Positions 1 through 6,906 of a stretch of DNA of 13,297 nucleotides are shown one piece after another. Below the pieces are notes generated by a model, which worked only from the letters and a program-made list of their open reading frames with translations, did no database searches and was not told where the DNA came from. The stretch lies in contig JAEDKB010000032.1 of the NCBI GenBank assembly GCA_016296045.1, positions 1 to 13,297 of the forward strand. The letters run 5' to 3'. The DNA comes from Oscillospiraceae bacterium (GTDB lineage: Bacteria; Bacillota; Clostridia; Oscillospirales; Oscillospiraceae). The translations under genes were made by a program, and so were the position numbers. Position 1 is the stretch's first letter. Every line of letters begins with the position of its first letter.

Positions 1-51
1 CACCTTCGGTGCTATAAAAAGCTTTTCAAGCTTTTTATGAAGAACTAGTAT
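1..51. repeat. Partial structured repeat element (E0), three-way-junction end
   Basis: This is the end of a structured repeat cut by the window edge. It nearly matches 13193-13243: a remnant of the GCACC/GGTGC hairpin, then an AAAAAGCTT/AAGCTTTTT hairpin with a TTC loop, then the terminal motif ATGAAGAACTAGTAT. It lies in the same orientation as the elements at the far right of the window. The other end lies outside the window, so its full size is unknown. Confidence 0.75.
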
Positions 52-102
52 CAAAAATGATAGATTTCTTTTTGACGGTTTGGACCTTTATCGACAGTCT
101 GC

Positions 103-125
103 GCCCCTCGGCAGAGGGGCTTTTT
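103..125 (+). terminator. Rho-independent terminator or leader attenuator before the SDR gene
   Basis: A 7-bp GC-rich stem (GCCCCTC at 103-109, GAGGGGC at 114-120) with loop GGCA is followed directly by five T residues. It ends only 23 bases before the ATG of the SDR gene, and no convincing promoter fits between. It either terminates an upstream gene with some readthrough or attenuates the SDR transcript. A TTGACG lies at 72-77 but has no good -10 partner. Confidence 0.75.
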
Positions 126-148
126 CAAATATCAAGGAGATTATACCA

Positions 149-847
149 ATGAAACACGTTCTGATTACCGGCGGCAGCCGCGGTATCGGTGCAGCAGCCG
201 TCCGTGCTTTCTGTGCCGCAGGTTATCAAGTCACCTTTTTTTATGAAAAAGATCGGGCTTCCGCCGAGTCAATTTGCGCAAAAACCGGCGCAGTTGCTGT
301 TTGCTGCGATGTTTCCGATTCGGAGGCTGTAAATGCTTCGATTCGTCATCTTGCCCCTGTTGATATTTTAATCAATAATGCCGGCATCGCACATTACGGC
401 CTGATTTCTCAAATCAGCGACGCGGAATGGGATCGTCTGTTTTCCGTCAATGTCGGCGGTGTTTATCGCTGCGTAAAGGCTGTTTTGCCCGCAATGCTTC
501 AAAAGCAATCCGGCTGCATTCTGAATTTATCCTCCATGTGGGGGCAGGTCGGCGCCTCCTGTGAGGTTGCCTACTCTGCAAGCAAAGGCGCCGTGATTGC
601 CATGACAAAGGCGCTTGCAAAGGAGCTTGGGCCTTCCGGAATTCGCGTCAACTGTGTCTGTCCGGGCGTGATTCTGACGGACATGACGCGCTGTATCGGC
701 GAGGACGCACTTTCTGAGCTTGCTGAGGAAACGCCGCTTGGAAGGAACGGCACACCGGAGGATGTTGCTGCCGCCCTGTTGTATCTTGCACAGGCAGACT
801 TTATCACAGGGCAGATTTTGCCTGTCAACGGCGGCTTTGTGATCTGA
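149..847 (+). CDS. ymfI: SDR-family oxidoreductase, probable EF-P 5-aminopentanone reductase (YmfI type)
   Basis: This is a 232-aa classical short-chain dehydrogenase, a cytosolic NAD(P)H enzyme. Visible motifs are the cofactor loop TGGSRGIG (residues 7-14), NNAG (76-79), an active-site Asn at 101, and the Ser129/Tyr142/Lys146 catalytic set (YSASK). The C-terminal PG...T segment and the NGG end are also typical. The stretch SSMWGQVGASCEVAYS around the catalytic residues resembles the WG-x2-GASCEV signature that I associate with YmfI. YmfI reduces 5-aminopentanone on EF-P to 5-aminopentanol in B. subtilis. A FabG-type 3-oxoacyl-ACP reductase is the main alternative, although no fab genes are adjacent. 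The start at 149 is chosen because AAGGAGA (134-140) sits 8 bases upstream and the Rossmann strand begins at once. An in-frame ATG at 80 would translate through the terminator hairpin. Confidence 0.8.
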   Translation: MKHVLITGGSRGIGAAAVRAFCAAGYQVTFFYEKDRASAESICAKTGAVAVCCDVSDSEAVNASIRHLAPVDILINNAGIAHYGLISQISDAEWDRLFSVNVGGVYRCVKAVLPAMLQKQSGCILNLSSMWGQVGASCEVAYSASKGAVIAMTKALAKELGPSGIRVNCVCPGVILTDMTRCIGEDALSELAEETPLGRNGTPEDVAAALLYLAQADFITGQILPVNGGFVI

Positions 848-948
848 AGGAACTCTTGGTTGTTGTTTCTTCTTTCTCAATCCACAAGATATGGAATGTC
901 CCCAAAAAACGTTTGTTATTTTCGGATGATTTCCGTGAACGGTATGAC

Positions 949-977
949 TTGTGGCAATCAGGTTCTTATGCTATAAT
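949..977 (+). promoter_or_regulatory. Sigma-A-type promoter for the dnaD-like unit
   Basis: The -35 is TTGTGG (949-954), the spacer is 17 bases, and the -10 is a perfect TATAAT (972-977) with an extended TGC just before it. Transcription would start near 984, about 34 bases before the ATG at 1018. The rest of the 848-1017 gap shows no clear terminator for the SDR gene. Confidence 0.8.
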
Positions 978-1017
978 GATATCTAATAATGATTAAAACC
1001 ATTCGGGAGATAGAGAT

Positions 1018-1926
1018 ATGCAAGGCGTAACACTGACAAGTGAAGAACTGCGGAAGCTGCTTTCCTGCGGCTGTCCGGATGCGGTGGCGCTGTATCTTTA
1101 TCGAAAAGCAGGCAATCCGCTGGAAACTGCGCTGGATGCGCTGCATTATACCGTTACGCAAATGGTAGCTGCTACCGATTGTCTGCGCCAGCTCGGGCTG
1201 TGGGACACACCGGCAAAAGTACCGCCGCAGCCGGAGCGTCCGACCTATACCGATAACGATCTGCGTGAAGCAATGCGGAGCAATCGCAGCAAATTCTCCA
1301 AGCTCGTTGGCGAAGCGCAGCGCAGACTCGGCCGTACACTCTCTACGGAGGAGCTGAAAACGCTGCTTTCCCTGACCGACTATCTGGGTCTTCCGACAGA
1401 CGTGATCGGTCTGCTGCTCTCATACTGTGTTGAGCGCAATCGCCGTCGGGATGTCCGCCCGCCCTCCATGCGAGCCATTGAAAAAGAAGCCTATCGCTGG
1501 GCAGATGAAAATATCGACAATCTTGAAACAGCCTCTTACTACGTTCAGACACAGCTTCAAATACATACCAGAGTGCAGCAGCTTCGTCTGCTGCTGCAAA
1601 TTGACCAGCGCCGCTTGACACAGGCGGAGGAGCAATATCTTACAGGCTGGATCAAAATGGGCTTTAGCAATGCCGCCATTCAGCTTGCCTATGAGCGCAC
1701 CTGTGTCAGTACCGGCGGACTGAAATGGGCATATATGAATTCCATTTTGAAAAGCTGGCATGAAAAAAACCTGCACACACCGCAGGAGATTGCGCTCGGC
1801 GATACACCGCCCGAAAGCAGCTCTGCACGCCGCGTAAGCAAAGGCTATCAGCACCATAACGATACGCTCTCCGCAGAAGAAAAAGCCGCCGTTGCCAGTG
1901 CTCTGGCAGAAGGACAGGAGGGATAA
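1018..1926 (+). CDS. DnaD-domain replication protein
   Basis: This is a 302-aa protein of the DnaD/DnaB family found in Firmicutes primosomes and prophages. The N-terminus (about 1-65) looks helical and may be a winged-helix part. Two DnaD-type C-domains appear. One spans about 92-145 (LGRxLSxxEL then LGLPxDVIxLLLSYCVER). The other spans about 195-255 and ends in the family motif YMNSILKSWHEKNLHTPQEI. The C-tail from about 260 is polar and probably disordered. Family members bind DNA and help recruit the replicative helicase with a loader ATPase. The next gene is such an ATPase, starting 2 bases after this stop codon, so the two are probably translationally coupled. The ribosome site is GGGAGA (1005-1010), 7 bases from the ATG. 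Nothing phage-like surrounds the pair, so a host primosome role is likely. This is inference. Confidence 0.82.
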   Translation: MQGVTLTSEELRKLLSCGCPDAVALYLYRKAGNPLETALDALHYTVTQMVAATDCLRQLGLWDTPAKVPPQPERPTYTDNDLREAMRSNRSKFSKLVGEAQRRLGRTLSTEELKTLLSLTDYLGLPTDVIGLLLSYCVERNRRRDVRPPSMRAIEKEAYRWADENIDNLETASYYVQTQLQIHTRVQQLRLLLQIDQRRLTQAEEQYLTGWIKMGFSNAAIQLAYERTCVSTGGLKWAYMNSILKSWHEKNLHTPQEIALGDTPPESSSARRVSKGYQHHNDTLSAEEKAAVASALAEGQEG

Positions 1927-1928
1927 GC

Positions 1929-2906
1929 ATGGCATACAGCGAACAGGTTTTGCGCCGCGCACGGCAGCGCCTTGAACAGGCTAAATCCGAACGCGAACGC
2001 GAAAACGAGGCTCATCGCGAAATTGCATATGAACGCTATCCGCGTCTGAAGGAGATCGACCGTGAGCTGCGCCTGACAATGACAAGTCTGATGGCAAACG
2101 CACTGCGAAACGGAGAAGACCCAACGCAGGCCATCAATGATATCCGAGATCAAAACCTGGCGCTTCAACGCGAACGAGAATGGATACTGGAGGCCGGTGA
2201 TTTTGAAGAAGGCTACCTGGACGATTCTCCCGTCTGTGCCAAATGCGGCGGAAGCGGCTACTGCGGCAATCAGATGTGTTCCTGTCTCAAGGAGCTTTGC
2301 CGTCAGGAGCAGAAAAAGGAACTGACTTCCCTGCTCCGCAGCGGTAAAGAGAGCTTTGACGCTTTCCGAATGGATGTCTATTCCGATGCCTATTCGCCCA
2401 ATCTCGGCACTTCTCCGCGTCAACTGATGCAGTCAAATTACAACATCTGCCGCAAATACGCACAGAATTTTTCTCCGGGGGCAGGCAGTCTGCTTTTCTC
2501 CGGCGCAACCGGACTTGGAAAGACCTTTCTTTCGGCCTGTATTGCCCGTCAAGTTGCCGACCGCGGCTTCAGCGTCGTCTATGAAACTGCCGGCAAGCTG
2601 TTTTCGGATTTTGAAGCGGAAAAATTCGGTGCCGCATTGGAAGAAAACCACGGAATAACAAGAAAATATCTGGAATGCGATCTTTTGATTATCGATGATC
2701 TCGGTACGGAAATGACCACACAGTTTACCATTTCCGCTCTGTATACGCTCATTAACACCCGAATGATGGAAAACCGTGCAACGATCATTTCCACCAACCT
2801 TGCCACCGGCGAAATCGAAAGCCGCTATAATCCCCAAATCGCATCAAGAATTGTCGGAACCTTCCGTCTGATTAAATTCGCCGGCGAGGATCTTCGCCGC
2901 AGATAG
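1929..2906 (+). CDS. DnaC/DnaI-type AAA+ ATPase, probable helicase loader
   Basis: This is a 325-aa ATP-binding protein of the DnaC/DnaI/IstB class. The N-terminal 90 residues are strongly charged and look coiled-coil. A cysteine cluster follows (C103, C106, C112, C117, C119; CxxC-x5-C-x4-CxC), as in zinc-binding N-domains of DnaI-like loaders. The AAA+ core has Walker A GATGLGKT (192-199), Walker B LLIIDDLG (252-259), a sensor STNL (288-291) and an Arg-rich SRIVGTFR segment near 306-313 that may include the arginine finger. Loaders of this class place the replicative helicase on DNA using ATP. The ribosome site CAGGAGGG lies in the end of the DnaD-like gene. An IstB transposition helper is less likely because the partner is DnaD-like and no IS21 transposase is present. 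Confidence 0.85.
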   Translation: MAYSEQVLRRARQRLEQAKSERERENEAHREIAYERYPRLKEIDRELRLTMTSLMANALRNGEDPTQAINDIRDQNLALQREREWILEAGDFEEGYLDDSPVCAKCGGSGYCGNQMCSCLKELCRQEQKKELTSLLRSGKESFDAFRMDVYSDAYSPNLGTSPRQLMQSNYNICRKYAQNFSPGAGSLLFSGATGLGKTFLSACIARQVADRGFSVVYETAGKLFSDFEAEKFGAALEENHGITRKYLECDLLIIDDLGTEMTTQFTISALYTLINTRMMENRATIISTNLATGEIESRYNPQIASRIVGTFRLIKFAGEDLRRR

Positions 2907-2917
2907 GAGTTTTTGTT

Positions 2918-3538
2918 ATGAAAGTCTTACTTTTTAACGGCAGTCCGAATATCCATGGCTGCACCTATACCGCTCTGCACGAAGTTGAAACCGTTTTGCA
3001 GAAGCACGGCATCGAAACAGAGATTTTTCATGTCGGCACAAAGCCCGTTGCCGGTTGTATTGCCTGCCGAAAGTGCAAGGACGGCGCACCGTGTATTTTT
3101 GATGACGACGTCAACAAGCTGGCTGCGCGACTTGACGAATTCGATGCCTTGATCGTCGGCGCTCCGGTCTATTATTCCGGTCCGAGCGGTCAGTGTACCG
3201 CTTTTCTCGACCGTCTGTTTTATTGTGCTTCGGCAAAGCTGCGCAATAAACCGGGTGCTGCCGTTGTCTCCTGCCGCAGAGGCGGTGCGTCCGCTTCCTA
3301 CGACCGCTTGAATAAATACTTCGGAATCAATTCTATGCCGATCGTTTCCTCGCAGTACTGGAATCAGGTTCACGGCAACACACCGGAGGAAGTTCTTCAG
3401 GACGAAGAAGGGATGCAGACGATGCGTACCCTTGGTGAAAACATGGCATGGCTCCTTAAGTGTATCGCCGCAGGGAAAGCAGCCGGTGTTCCGATGCCTG
3501 TGCGTGAAGCACCAAAGCGCACAAACTTTATCCGATAA
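2918..3538 (+). CDS. Flavodoxin-fold NAD(P)H-dependent FMN reductase
   Basis: This is a 206-aa flavodoxin-like protein of the NADPH-dependent FMN reductase / iron-sulfur flavoprotein superfamily. NGSPNIHGCTYTAL (7-20) is the FMN phosphate loop, and GAPVYYSGPSG (81-91) is the typical second flavin-binding loop. Four cysteines at 47, 50, 53 and 59 (CxxCxxC-x5-C) fit the compact motif of this group, which in iron-sulfur flavoproteins binds a [4Fe-4S] cluster. Whether this protein has a cluster cannot be told from sequence. The natural electron acceptor is unknown. The gene starts 11 bases after the ATPase, with AGGAG overlapping the ATPase stop codon, so it is co-transcribed. Its link to replication is unclear, and it may simply share the operon. 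Confidence 0.82.
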   Translation: MKVLLFNGSPNIHGCTYTALHEVETVLQKHGIETEIFHVGTKPVAGCIACRKCKDGAPCIFDDDVNKLAARLDEFDALIVGAPVYYSGPSGQCTAFLDRLFYCASAKLRNKPGAAVVSCRRGGASASYDRLNKYFGINSMPIVSSQYWNQVHGNTPEEVLQDEEGMQTMRTLGENMAWLLKCIAAGKAAGVPMPVREAPKRTNFIR

Positions 3539-3544
3539 TCCTTG

Positions 3545-3576
3545 CCCGTGCGGTACCTCTTCCGCACGGGATTTTT
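3545..3576 (+). terminator. Rho-independent terminator of the dnaD-like unit
   Basis: A perfect 9-bp stem (CCCGTGCGG at 3545-3553, CCGCACGGG at 3562-3570) with an 8-base loop is followed by ATTTTT. It begins 6 bases after the flavoprotein stop codon. Confidence 0.92.
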
Positions 3577-3583
3577 GATATAC

Positions 3584-3613
3584 TTGCAAAACGGTGCTCA
3601 GTTGTGGTATACT
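3584..3613 (+). promoter_or_regulatory. Promoter of the DtxR-like regulator gene
   Basis: The -35 is TTGCAA (3584-3589), the spacer is 18 bases, and the -10 is TATACT (3608-3613) with an extended TGG before it. The leader is short (about 20 bases). No clear inverted-repeat operator overlaps it, so autoregulation cannot be shown from this sequence. Confidence 0.75.
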
Positions 3614-3638
3614 GAAAAAAATGAAAGGAGGGACGACC

Positions 3639-4010
3639 ATGAAGATTCAGGAATCCGCTGAAAACTACCTTGAAACAATTTTGATCCTGCGTCAGCGTAT
3701 TGGCGACGTCCGTTCCGTTGATATCGCAAATGAGCTTGGCTATTCCAAGCCGAGCATCAGCATCGCTATGCGAAATTTGCGCGAGAACAACTATATTAGC
3801 GTTGACAAAAATGGCTTTATTACGCTTCTGCCCCCGGGTCAGGAAATTGCAGAGCGTATGTACGAACGTCACACTTTTTTGACGCACTGTCTTTCTTCGC
3901 TTGGCGTTGCGCCTGAAATCGCAGCAGAAGATGCTTGCCGCATTGAGCATGTCATCAGCGCGGAAAGCTTTGAAGCGATCAAAGCGTATGTAAAAAAGGC
4001 GGAATTATAA
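3639..4010 (+). CDS. Short DtxR/MntR-family metal-dependent transcriptional regulator
   Basis: This is a 123-aa winged-helix regulator of the DtxR/MntR family, which represses or activates metal-uptake genes when Fe(II) or Mn(II) is bound. The N-terminal helix SAENYLETI, the recognition region SKPSISIAMRNL (36-47) and the wing (about 50-66) match the family. The metal ligands appear mixed. E12, H78, E103 and H104 fit MntR E11/H77/E102/H103. N9 replaces Asp8 of MntR (Met10 of DtxR). C100 sits where MntR has Glu99 and DtxR has Cys102. The protein stops just after the first dimer helix, so it lacks the SH3-like domain of DtxR and is shorter than B. subtilis MntR (142 aa). The start at 3639 has AAAGGAGGG (3624-3632), 6 bases away. 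The target genes are not evident nearby. Confidence 0.85.
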   Translation: MKIQESAENYLETILILRQRIGDVRSVDIANELGYSKPSISIAMRNLRENNYISVDKNGFITLLPPGQEIAERMYERHTFLTHCLSSLGVAPEIAAEDACRIEHVISAESFEAIKAYVKKAEL

Positions 4011-4024
4011 ATTTTTCTTCTATC

Positions 4025-4073
4025 ACAATGTCCACGGGACAAACCGCAAAGGGGTTTGTCCCGTGGACATTGT
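4025..4073. terminator. Perfect 21-bp stem hairpin after the regulator gene
   Basis: An exact inverted repeat (4025-4045 with 4053-4073) has a 7-base loop GCAAAGG, starting 14 bases after the regulator stop codon. The downstream T-tract is weak (TTTAT), so it is less canonical than the other terminators here. It may still stop transcription or protect the 3' end. The stem is long for a terminator. Confidence 0.65.
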
Positions 4074-4098
4074 TTATACTGATGCTGATACTTGTTTC

Positions 4099-4230
4099 AT
4101 ACTAGAATCTGATAAAAAGGTTAAAAAACCTTTTTTTAGCGCCGAAGGCGCATCAGATTCTGCACAAAACGGCACAGCATACGTCAGCACACGGGATTCT
4201 TGGTGAAACTTTTGAATCAAGAATCAGTAT
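4099..4230. repeat. Structured MITE-like repeat element E1 (132 bp)
   Basis: The ends are ATACTAGAATCTGAT (4099-4113) and ATCAAGAATCAGTAT (4216-4230), giving inverted ATACT/AGTAT termini. The left part folds as a three-way junction. The outer stem is AGAATCTGAT (4104-4113) with ATCAGATTCT (4152-4161). Hairpin 1 is AAAAAGGTT/AACCTTTTT (4114-4135). Hairpin 2 is GCGCC-GAA-GGCGC (4139-4151). A spacer with CTGCACAAAACGGC (4160-4173) follows. The right end is a hairpin, GATTCTTGGT (4195-4204) with ATCAAGAATC (4216-4225), carrying one G-T pair. No coding capacity is seen. It lies between two convergent genes and is repeated, inverted, at 12989-13297. Confidence 0.8.
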
Positions 4231-4263
4231 AAGAACTAATAAAAACAACCCGTTTTACACACG

Positions 4264-4295
4264 AAAGGGCTATGGCAAAATTGCCATAGCCCTTT
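4264..4295. terminator. Terminator at the end of the opp gene run (bidirectional hairpin)
   Basis: An inverted repeat pairs 4264-4278 with 4281-4295 (AAAGGGCTATGGC core), 6 bases beyond the last minus-strand stop codon. On the minus strand the stem ends in CCCTTT with a short U-run. On the plus strand it is followed by further T residues, so it can serve both convergent directions. Confidence 0.85.
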
Positions 4296-4301
4296 TTGCA
4301 T

Positions 4302-4559
4302 TTATTTGAACCAGACGAACTGGCAAAACAGAATGAACAATGCAAATACGACAGCATAAATGAAAAGAACTGTAAATGCGGCTCGCAACACGCCACCGGT
4401 AACGGCGCGTTGTTCCTGCTTTGATAGTTTTATCTTCTGTTTGCGCGGAGTTTCTTCATTTTCGTCCTTCTTCCGACGTTTGAAGAACCCGGGCATGCCG
4501 TCAACGTCCATCGGGACTATCACACGGCCATCGTCATCATCATATTCGCGTTTATTCAT
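4302..4559 (-). CDS. Small single-TM protein at the end of the opp operon, function unknown
   Basis: This is an 85-aa protein that I do not recognise as a named family. It has an acidic N-terminus (EYDDDDGR), a strongly basic and charged middle (about 27-50, KRRKKDENEE...), and one hydrophobic helix near the C-terminus (about 57-80). That order suggests a tail-anchored inner-membrane protein with its N-terminus in the cytoplasm. The ATG at 4559 is preferred over a GTG at 4568 because GAGG lies 8 bases upstream of the ATG and too close to the GTG. It begins 15 bases after the oppF stop codon and precedes the operon terminator, so it is co-transcribed with the transporter. A role in assembling or modulating it is possible but unproven. 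Confidence 0.7.
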   Translation of the reverse strand: MNKREYDDDDGRVIVPMDVDGMPGFFKRRKKDENEETPRKQKIKLSKQEQRAVTGGVLRAAFTVLFIYAVVFALFILFCQFVWFK

Positions 4560-4574
4560 TTTGTACACCTCGTC

Positions 4575-5708
4575 TTAATCGTTCAGGCTCTTCATTGCCT
4601 TTTCCTTGGATGCGCTCTTAAGCTTCTTTGCATTCGTCGCGGCTTCCGCCTCGGCTTTGGCTTTCAGCTCATCAAGCTGACCTGCATATTCTCTGTTTTC
4701 TTCCTCTGAATTATACAGATGGCAAGCGCAGAAATGTCCGGGTCTGACCTCACGGTACTTCGGCGTAACATATTTACAGGTCTCCATGCATTCGCTGCAA
4801 CGGGTGTGGAATTTGCAGCCGCTGGGCGGATTTGCAGGAGAAGGAATGCTTCCTTCCAAAATGATACGGTTCATCTGATAATCCGGATCGGGGATCGGGA
4901 TTGCGGAGAACAGTGCCTTCGTGTAGGGATGCAGCGGATCGCTGTAAATCTTTTCCGTCTCGGAGAACTCTACCATATCACCGAGGTACATAACGCCGAC
5001 GGTATCGGAGATATGCTCGACGACGGACAGGTCGTGCGAAATAAACAGATAAGTCAGACCAAATTGCTTCTGCAGATCGCGCAGCAAGTTGATGATCTGT
5101 GCCTGAATGGAAACATCCAGCGCAGATACAGGCTCGTCACAGACGATAAACTCGGGGCTGAGTGCAAGCGCACGCGCAATACAGATACGCTGACGCTGGC
5201 CGCCGGAAAATTCGTGCGGATAACGGCTCTTGTAATACGCAGGCAGTCCGCAAACCTCCATAACACGGGTGATATACTCATCGTATTCGGAAGACGGGAC
5301 AATATTATGCTCACGAACAGCTTCACCGATGATTTCACCGACCGGAAGTCTGGGAGAAAGGCTGGAATACGGATCTTGGAAAATGATCTGAATACGGGGA
5401 CGGATTTTGCGGAGTTCTTCCTTGCTCAGGGAGAAAATATCGATGCCGTCGAAGGTAACTTCGCCGGAGGTTTTACCCTGCAAACGAAGCAGCGTTCTAC
5501 CGGTCGTGGACTTTCCGCAGCCGGACTCACCGACCAAACCCATCGTCGTGCCGCGCTTAATTTTAAAAGAAATACCGTCAACTGCACGAACATTACCAAC
5601 CGTATGCTTGAAGAAACCGGCCTTGATGGGGAACCATTTGACGAGGTTGTTGACCTCTACCAAGTATTCATCGTTTTCTGTGGCAGTGGTGTTTTTGATT
5701 TCATCCAT
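4575..5708 (-). CDS. oppF: Oligopeptide/dipeptide ABC transporter ATP-binding protein OppF
   Basis: This is a 377-aa cytoplasmic ATPase that, with OppD, powers peptide import. It shows Walker A GESGCGKS (60-67), Q-loop FQDP (Q111), signature FSGGQRQ (167-173), Walker B FIVCDEP (187-193), the D-loop SALD and the H-loop histidine at 225 (FISHDLS). The C-terminal peptide-transporter domain follows, with HPYTKAL and a cysteine cluster (C298, C304, C307, C311, then C327 and C329). The tail from about 340 is rich in Glu, Lys and Ala. The ATG at 5708 overlaps the oppD stop codon in the string ATGGATGA and has GGAGG about 10 bases upstream. An ATG at 5726 is in frame but lacks such a site. This overlap indicates translational coupling to oppD. 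Confidence 0.93.
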   Translation of the reverse strand: MDEIKNTTATENDEYLVEVNNLVKWFPIKAGFFKHTVGNVRAVDGISFKIKRGTTMGLVGESGCGKSTTGRTLLRLQGKTSGEVTFDGIDIFSLSKEELRKIRPRIQIIFQDPYSSLSPRLPVGEIIGEAVREHNIVPSSEYDEYITRVMEVCGLPAYYKSRYPHEFSGGQRQRICIARALALSPEFIVCDEPVSALDVSIQAQIINLLRDLQKQFGLTYLFISHDLSVVEHISDTVGVMYLGDMVEFSETEKIYSDPLHPYTKALFSAIPIPDPDYQMNRIILEGSIPSPANPPSGCKFHTRCSECMETCKYVTPKYREVRPGHFCACHLYNSEEENREYAGQLDELKAKAEAEAATNAKKLKSASKEKAMKSLND

Positions 5709-6894
5709 TGAGCAGATCCTCCACATTCACAGATTTGGGGTATCCCATCTTCTCACCCTCATCGAGATAGCGGTAGCAGGATACGACATGCGTATCGCTG
5801 ATCCGAATTTCGGGAGGATACTTACCCTTGCAGGCATCGCACTGCATCTCGCAACGATCACGGAAATAGCAGTAGTCCGGCATATCAACGGGGTTGGGGA
5901 CGTTGCCGGGAATATTGTACAGCTCGTCTACCTTCTGTCCGACAACCGGCTTGGATTTCATCAAACCGATGGTGTACGGATGGCAGGGATGATGGAAAAT
6001 ATCATCCGAGGTGCCTTTTTCAATGACACGTCCAGCGTACATAACGACAACATAGTCCGCCATGCCGGCAACAACACCCAGGTCATGGGTAATAAGCATG
6101 ATGGAAGAATTGAGCTTATCCTTCAGGTTCTGGAGCAGATCCAGAATCTGTGCCTGGATGGTAACATCCAGTGCAGTGGTAGGCTCATCGGCGATAATCA
6201 GAGTGGGGTTGCATGCAAGAGCGATTGCAATGCAGACACGCTGACGCATACCGCCGGACAGCTCGTGCGGATACATTTTGTAAACGCCTTCCTTGTTGGC
6301 AATACCGACAAGCTCCAGCATTTCCAACGTACGAGCTTTGACATCTTCCTTGGACATTTCAGGATTATGAAGCATGGTGACTTCATCAACCTGCTGACCA
6401 ATACGGAAGACAGGGTTCAGAGCCGTCATCGGCTCTTGGAAAATCATCGAAATCTCATTGCCGCGAATATGCTCCATGGTCTTGTTCGGCGTATTCACAA
6501 TGTTATACGCCGTTCCGTCGCCGCGGTTGAAGCGGATTTCACCGCCGACAACCTGTCCGCTCGGACGCTGCAAAAGCTGCATAAGGGAAAGGGAGGTGAC
6601 GGACTTACCGCAGCCGGACTCACCGACAACGCCGACGGTGGAGCACTTGGGAATTTCGAAGTTAATGCCGTCAACAGCCTTGACGGTGCCGACATCCGAG
6701 AAGAAGTAGGTGCAAACATTGTCGAACTCAACAACATTGTTCTCATCCTTCATCTTGGTGATATACAAGGATTCATCCTTGTTGGCATCGGCACGGTTGG
6801 CCTCTAACTTCTTGGTAACCTTACGGTTAAATCTGGAGATTCTTCTAGACTCTTTCGCGGAGATATACGAAGACTTTTTCCTTTCTTCAGCCAT
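5701..6894 (-). CDS. oppD: Oligopeptide/dipeptide ABC transporter ATP-binding protein OppD
   Basis: This is a 397-aa ATPase partner of OppF. Motifs are Walker A GESGCGKS (91-98), Q-loop FQEP (Q153), signature LSGGMRQ (212-218), Walker B LIIADEP (232-238), D-loop TALD and H-loop ITHD (H270). The C-terminal peptide-transporter domain has HPYTIGL and cysteines at 342, 348, 352, 355 and 373. This spacing resembles the cysteine set that binds a [4Fe-4S] cluster in studied OppD/DppD proteins. An unusual basic, charged extension of about 50 residues precedes the ABC domain, and an internal Met48 would give the usual length. The start at 6894 is kept because AAGGAGGG, overlapping the oppC stop codon, sits 6 bases upstream. 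It shares an 8-base overlap with oppF. Confidence 0.93.
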   Translation of the reverse strand: MAEERKKSSYISAKESRRISRFNRKVTKKLEANRADANKDESLYITKMKDENNVVEFDNVCTYFFSDVGTVKAVDGINFEIPKCSTVGVVGESGCGKSVTSLSLMQLLQRPSGQVVGGEIRFNRGDGTAYNIVNTPNKTMEHIRGNEISMIFQEPMTALNPVFRIGQQVDEVTMLHNPEMSKEDVKARTLEMLELVGIANKEGVYKMYPHELSGGMRQRVCIAIALACNPTLIIADEPTTALDVTIQAQILDLLQNLKDKLNSSIMLITHDLGVVAGMADYVVVMYAGRVIEKGTSDDIFHHPCHPYTIGLMKSKPVVGQKVDELYNIPGNVPNPVDMPDYCYFRDRCEMQCDACKGKYPPEIRISDTHVVSCYRYLDEGEKMGYPKSVNVEDLLNG

Positions 6895-6906
6895 TTCGTT
6901 CCCTCC

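Noticed and set aside
1018..2906. A prophage replication module
   Set aside because: DnaD/DnaC pairs occur in phages, but no repressor, integrase, terminase or structural gene is present. The genes sit among ordinary metabolic and regulatory genes, so a host role is preferred, though not proven.
1929..2906. IstB helper of an IS21-type transposon
   Set aside because: The AAA+ domain is similar, but the partner is DnaD-like, no transposase precedes it and no terminal repeats are seen around it.
4719..5711. Plus-strand open frame of 330 codons opposite oppF
   Set aside because: It mirrors the oppF coding sequence and has no domain features or ribosome site.
5407..6807. Long plus-strand open frame opposite oppD and oppF
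   Set aside because: It is antisense to two ATPase genes with complete motifs and spans their junction. Its translation has no recognisable domain.
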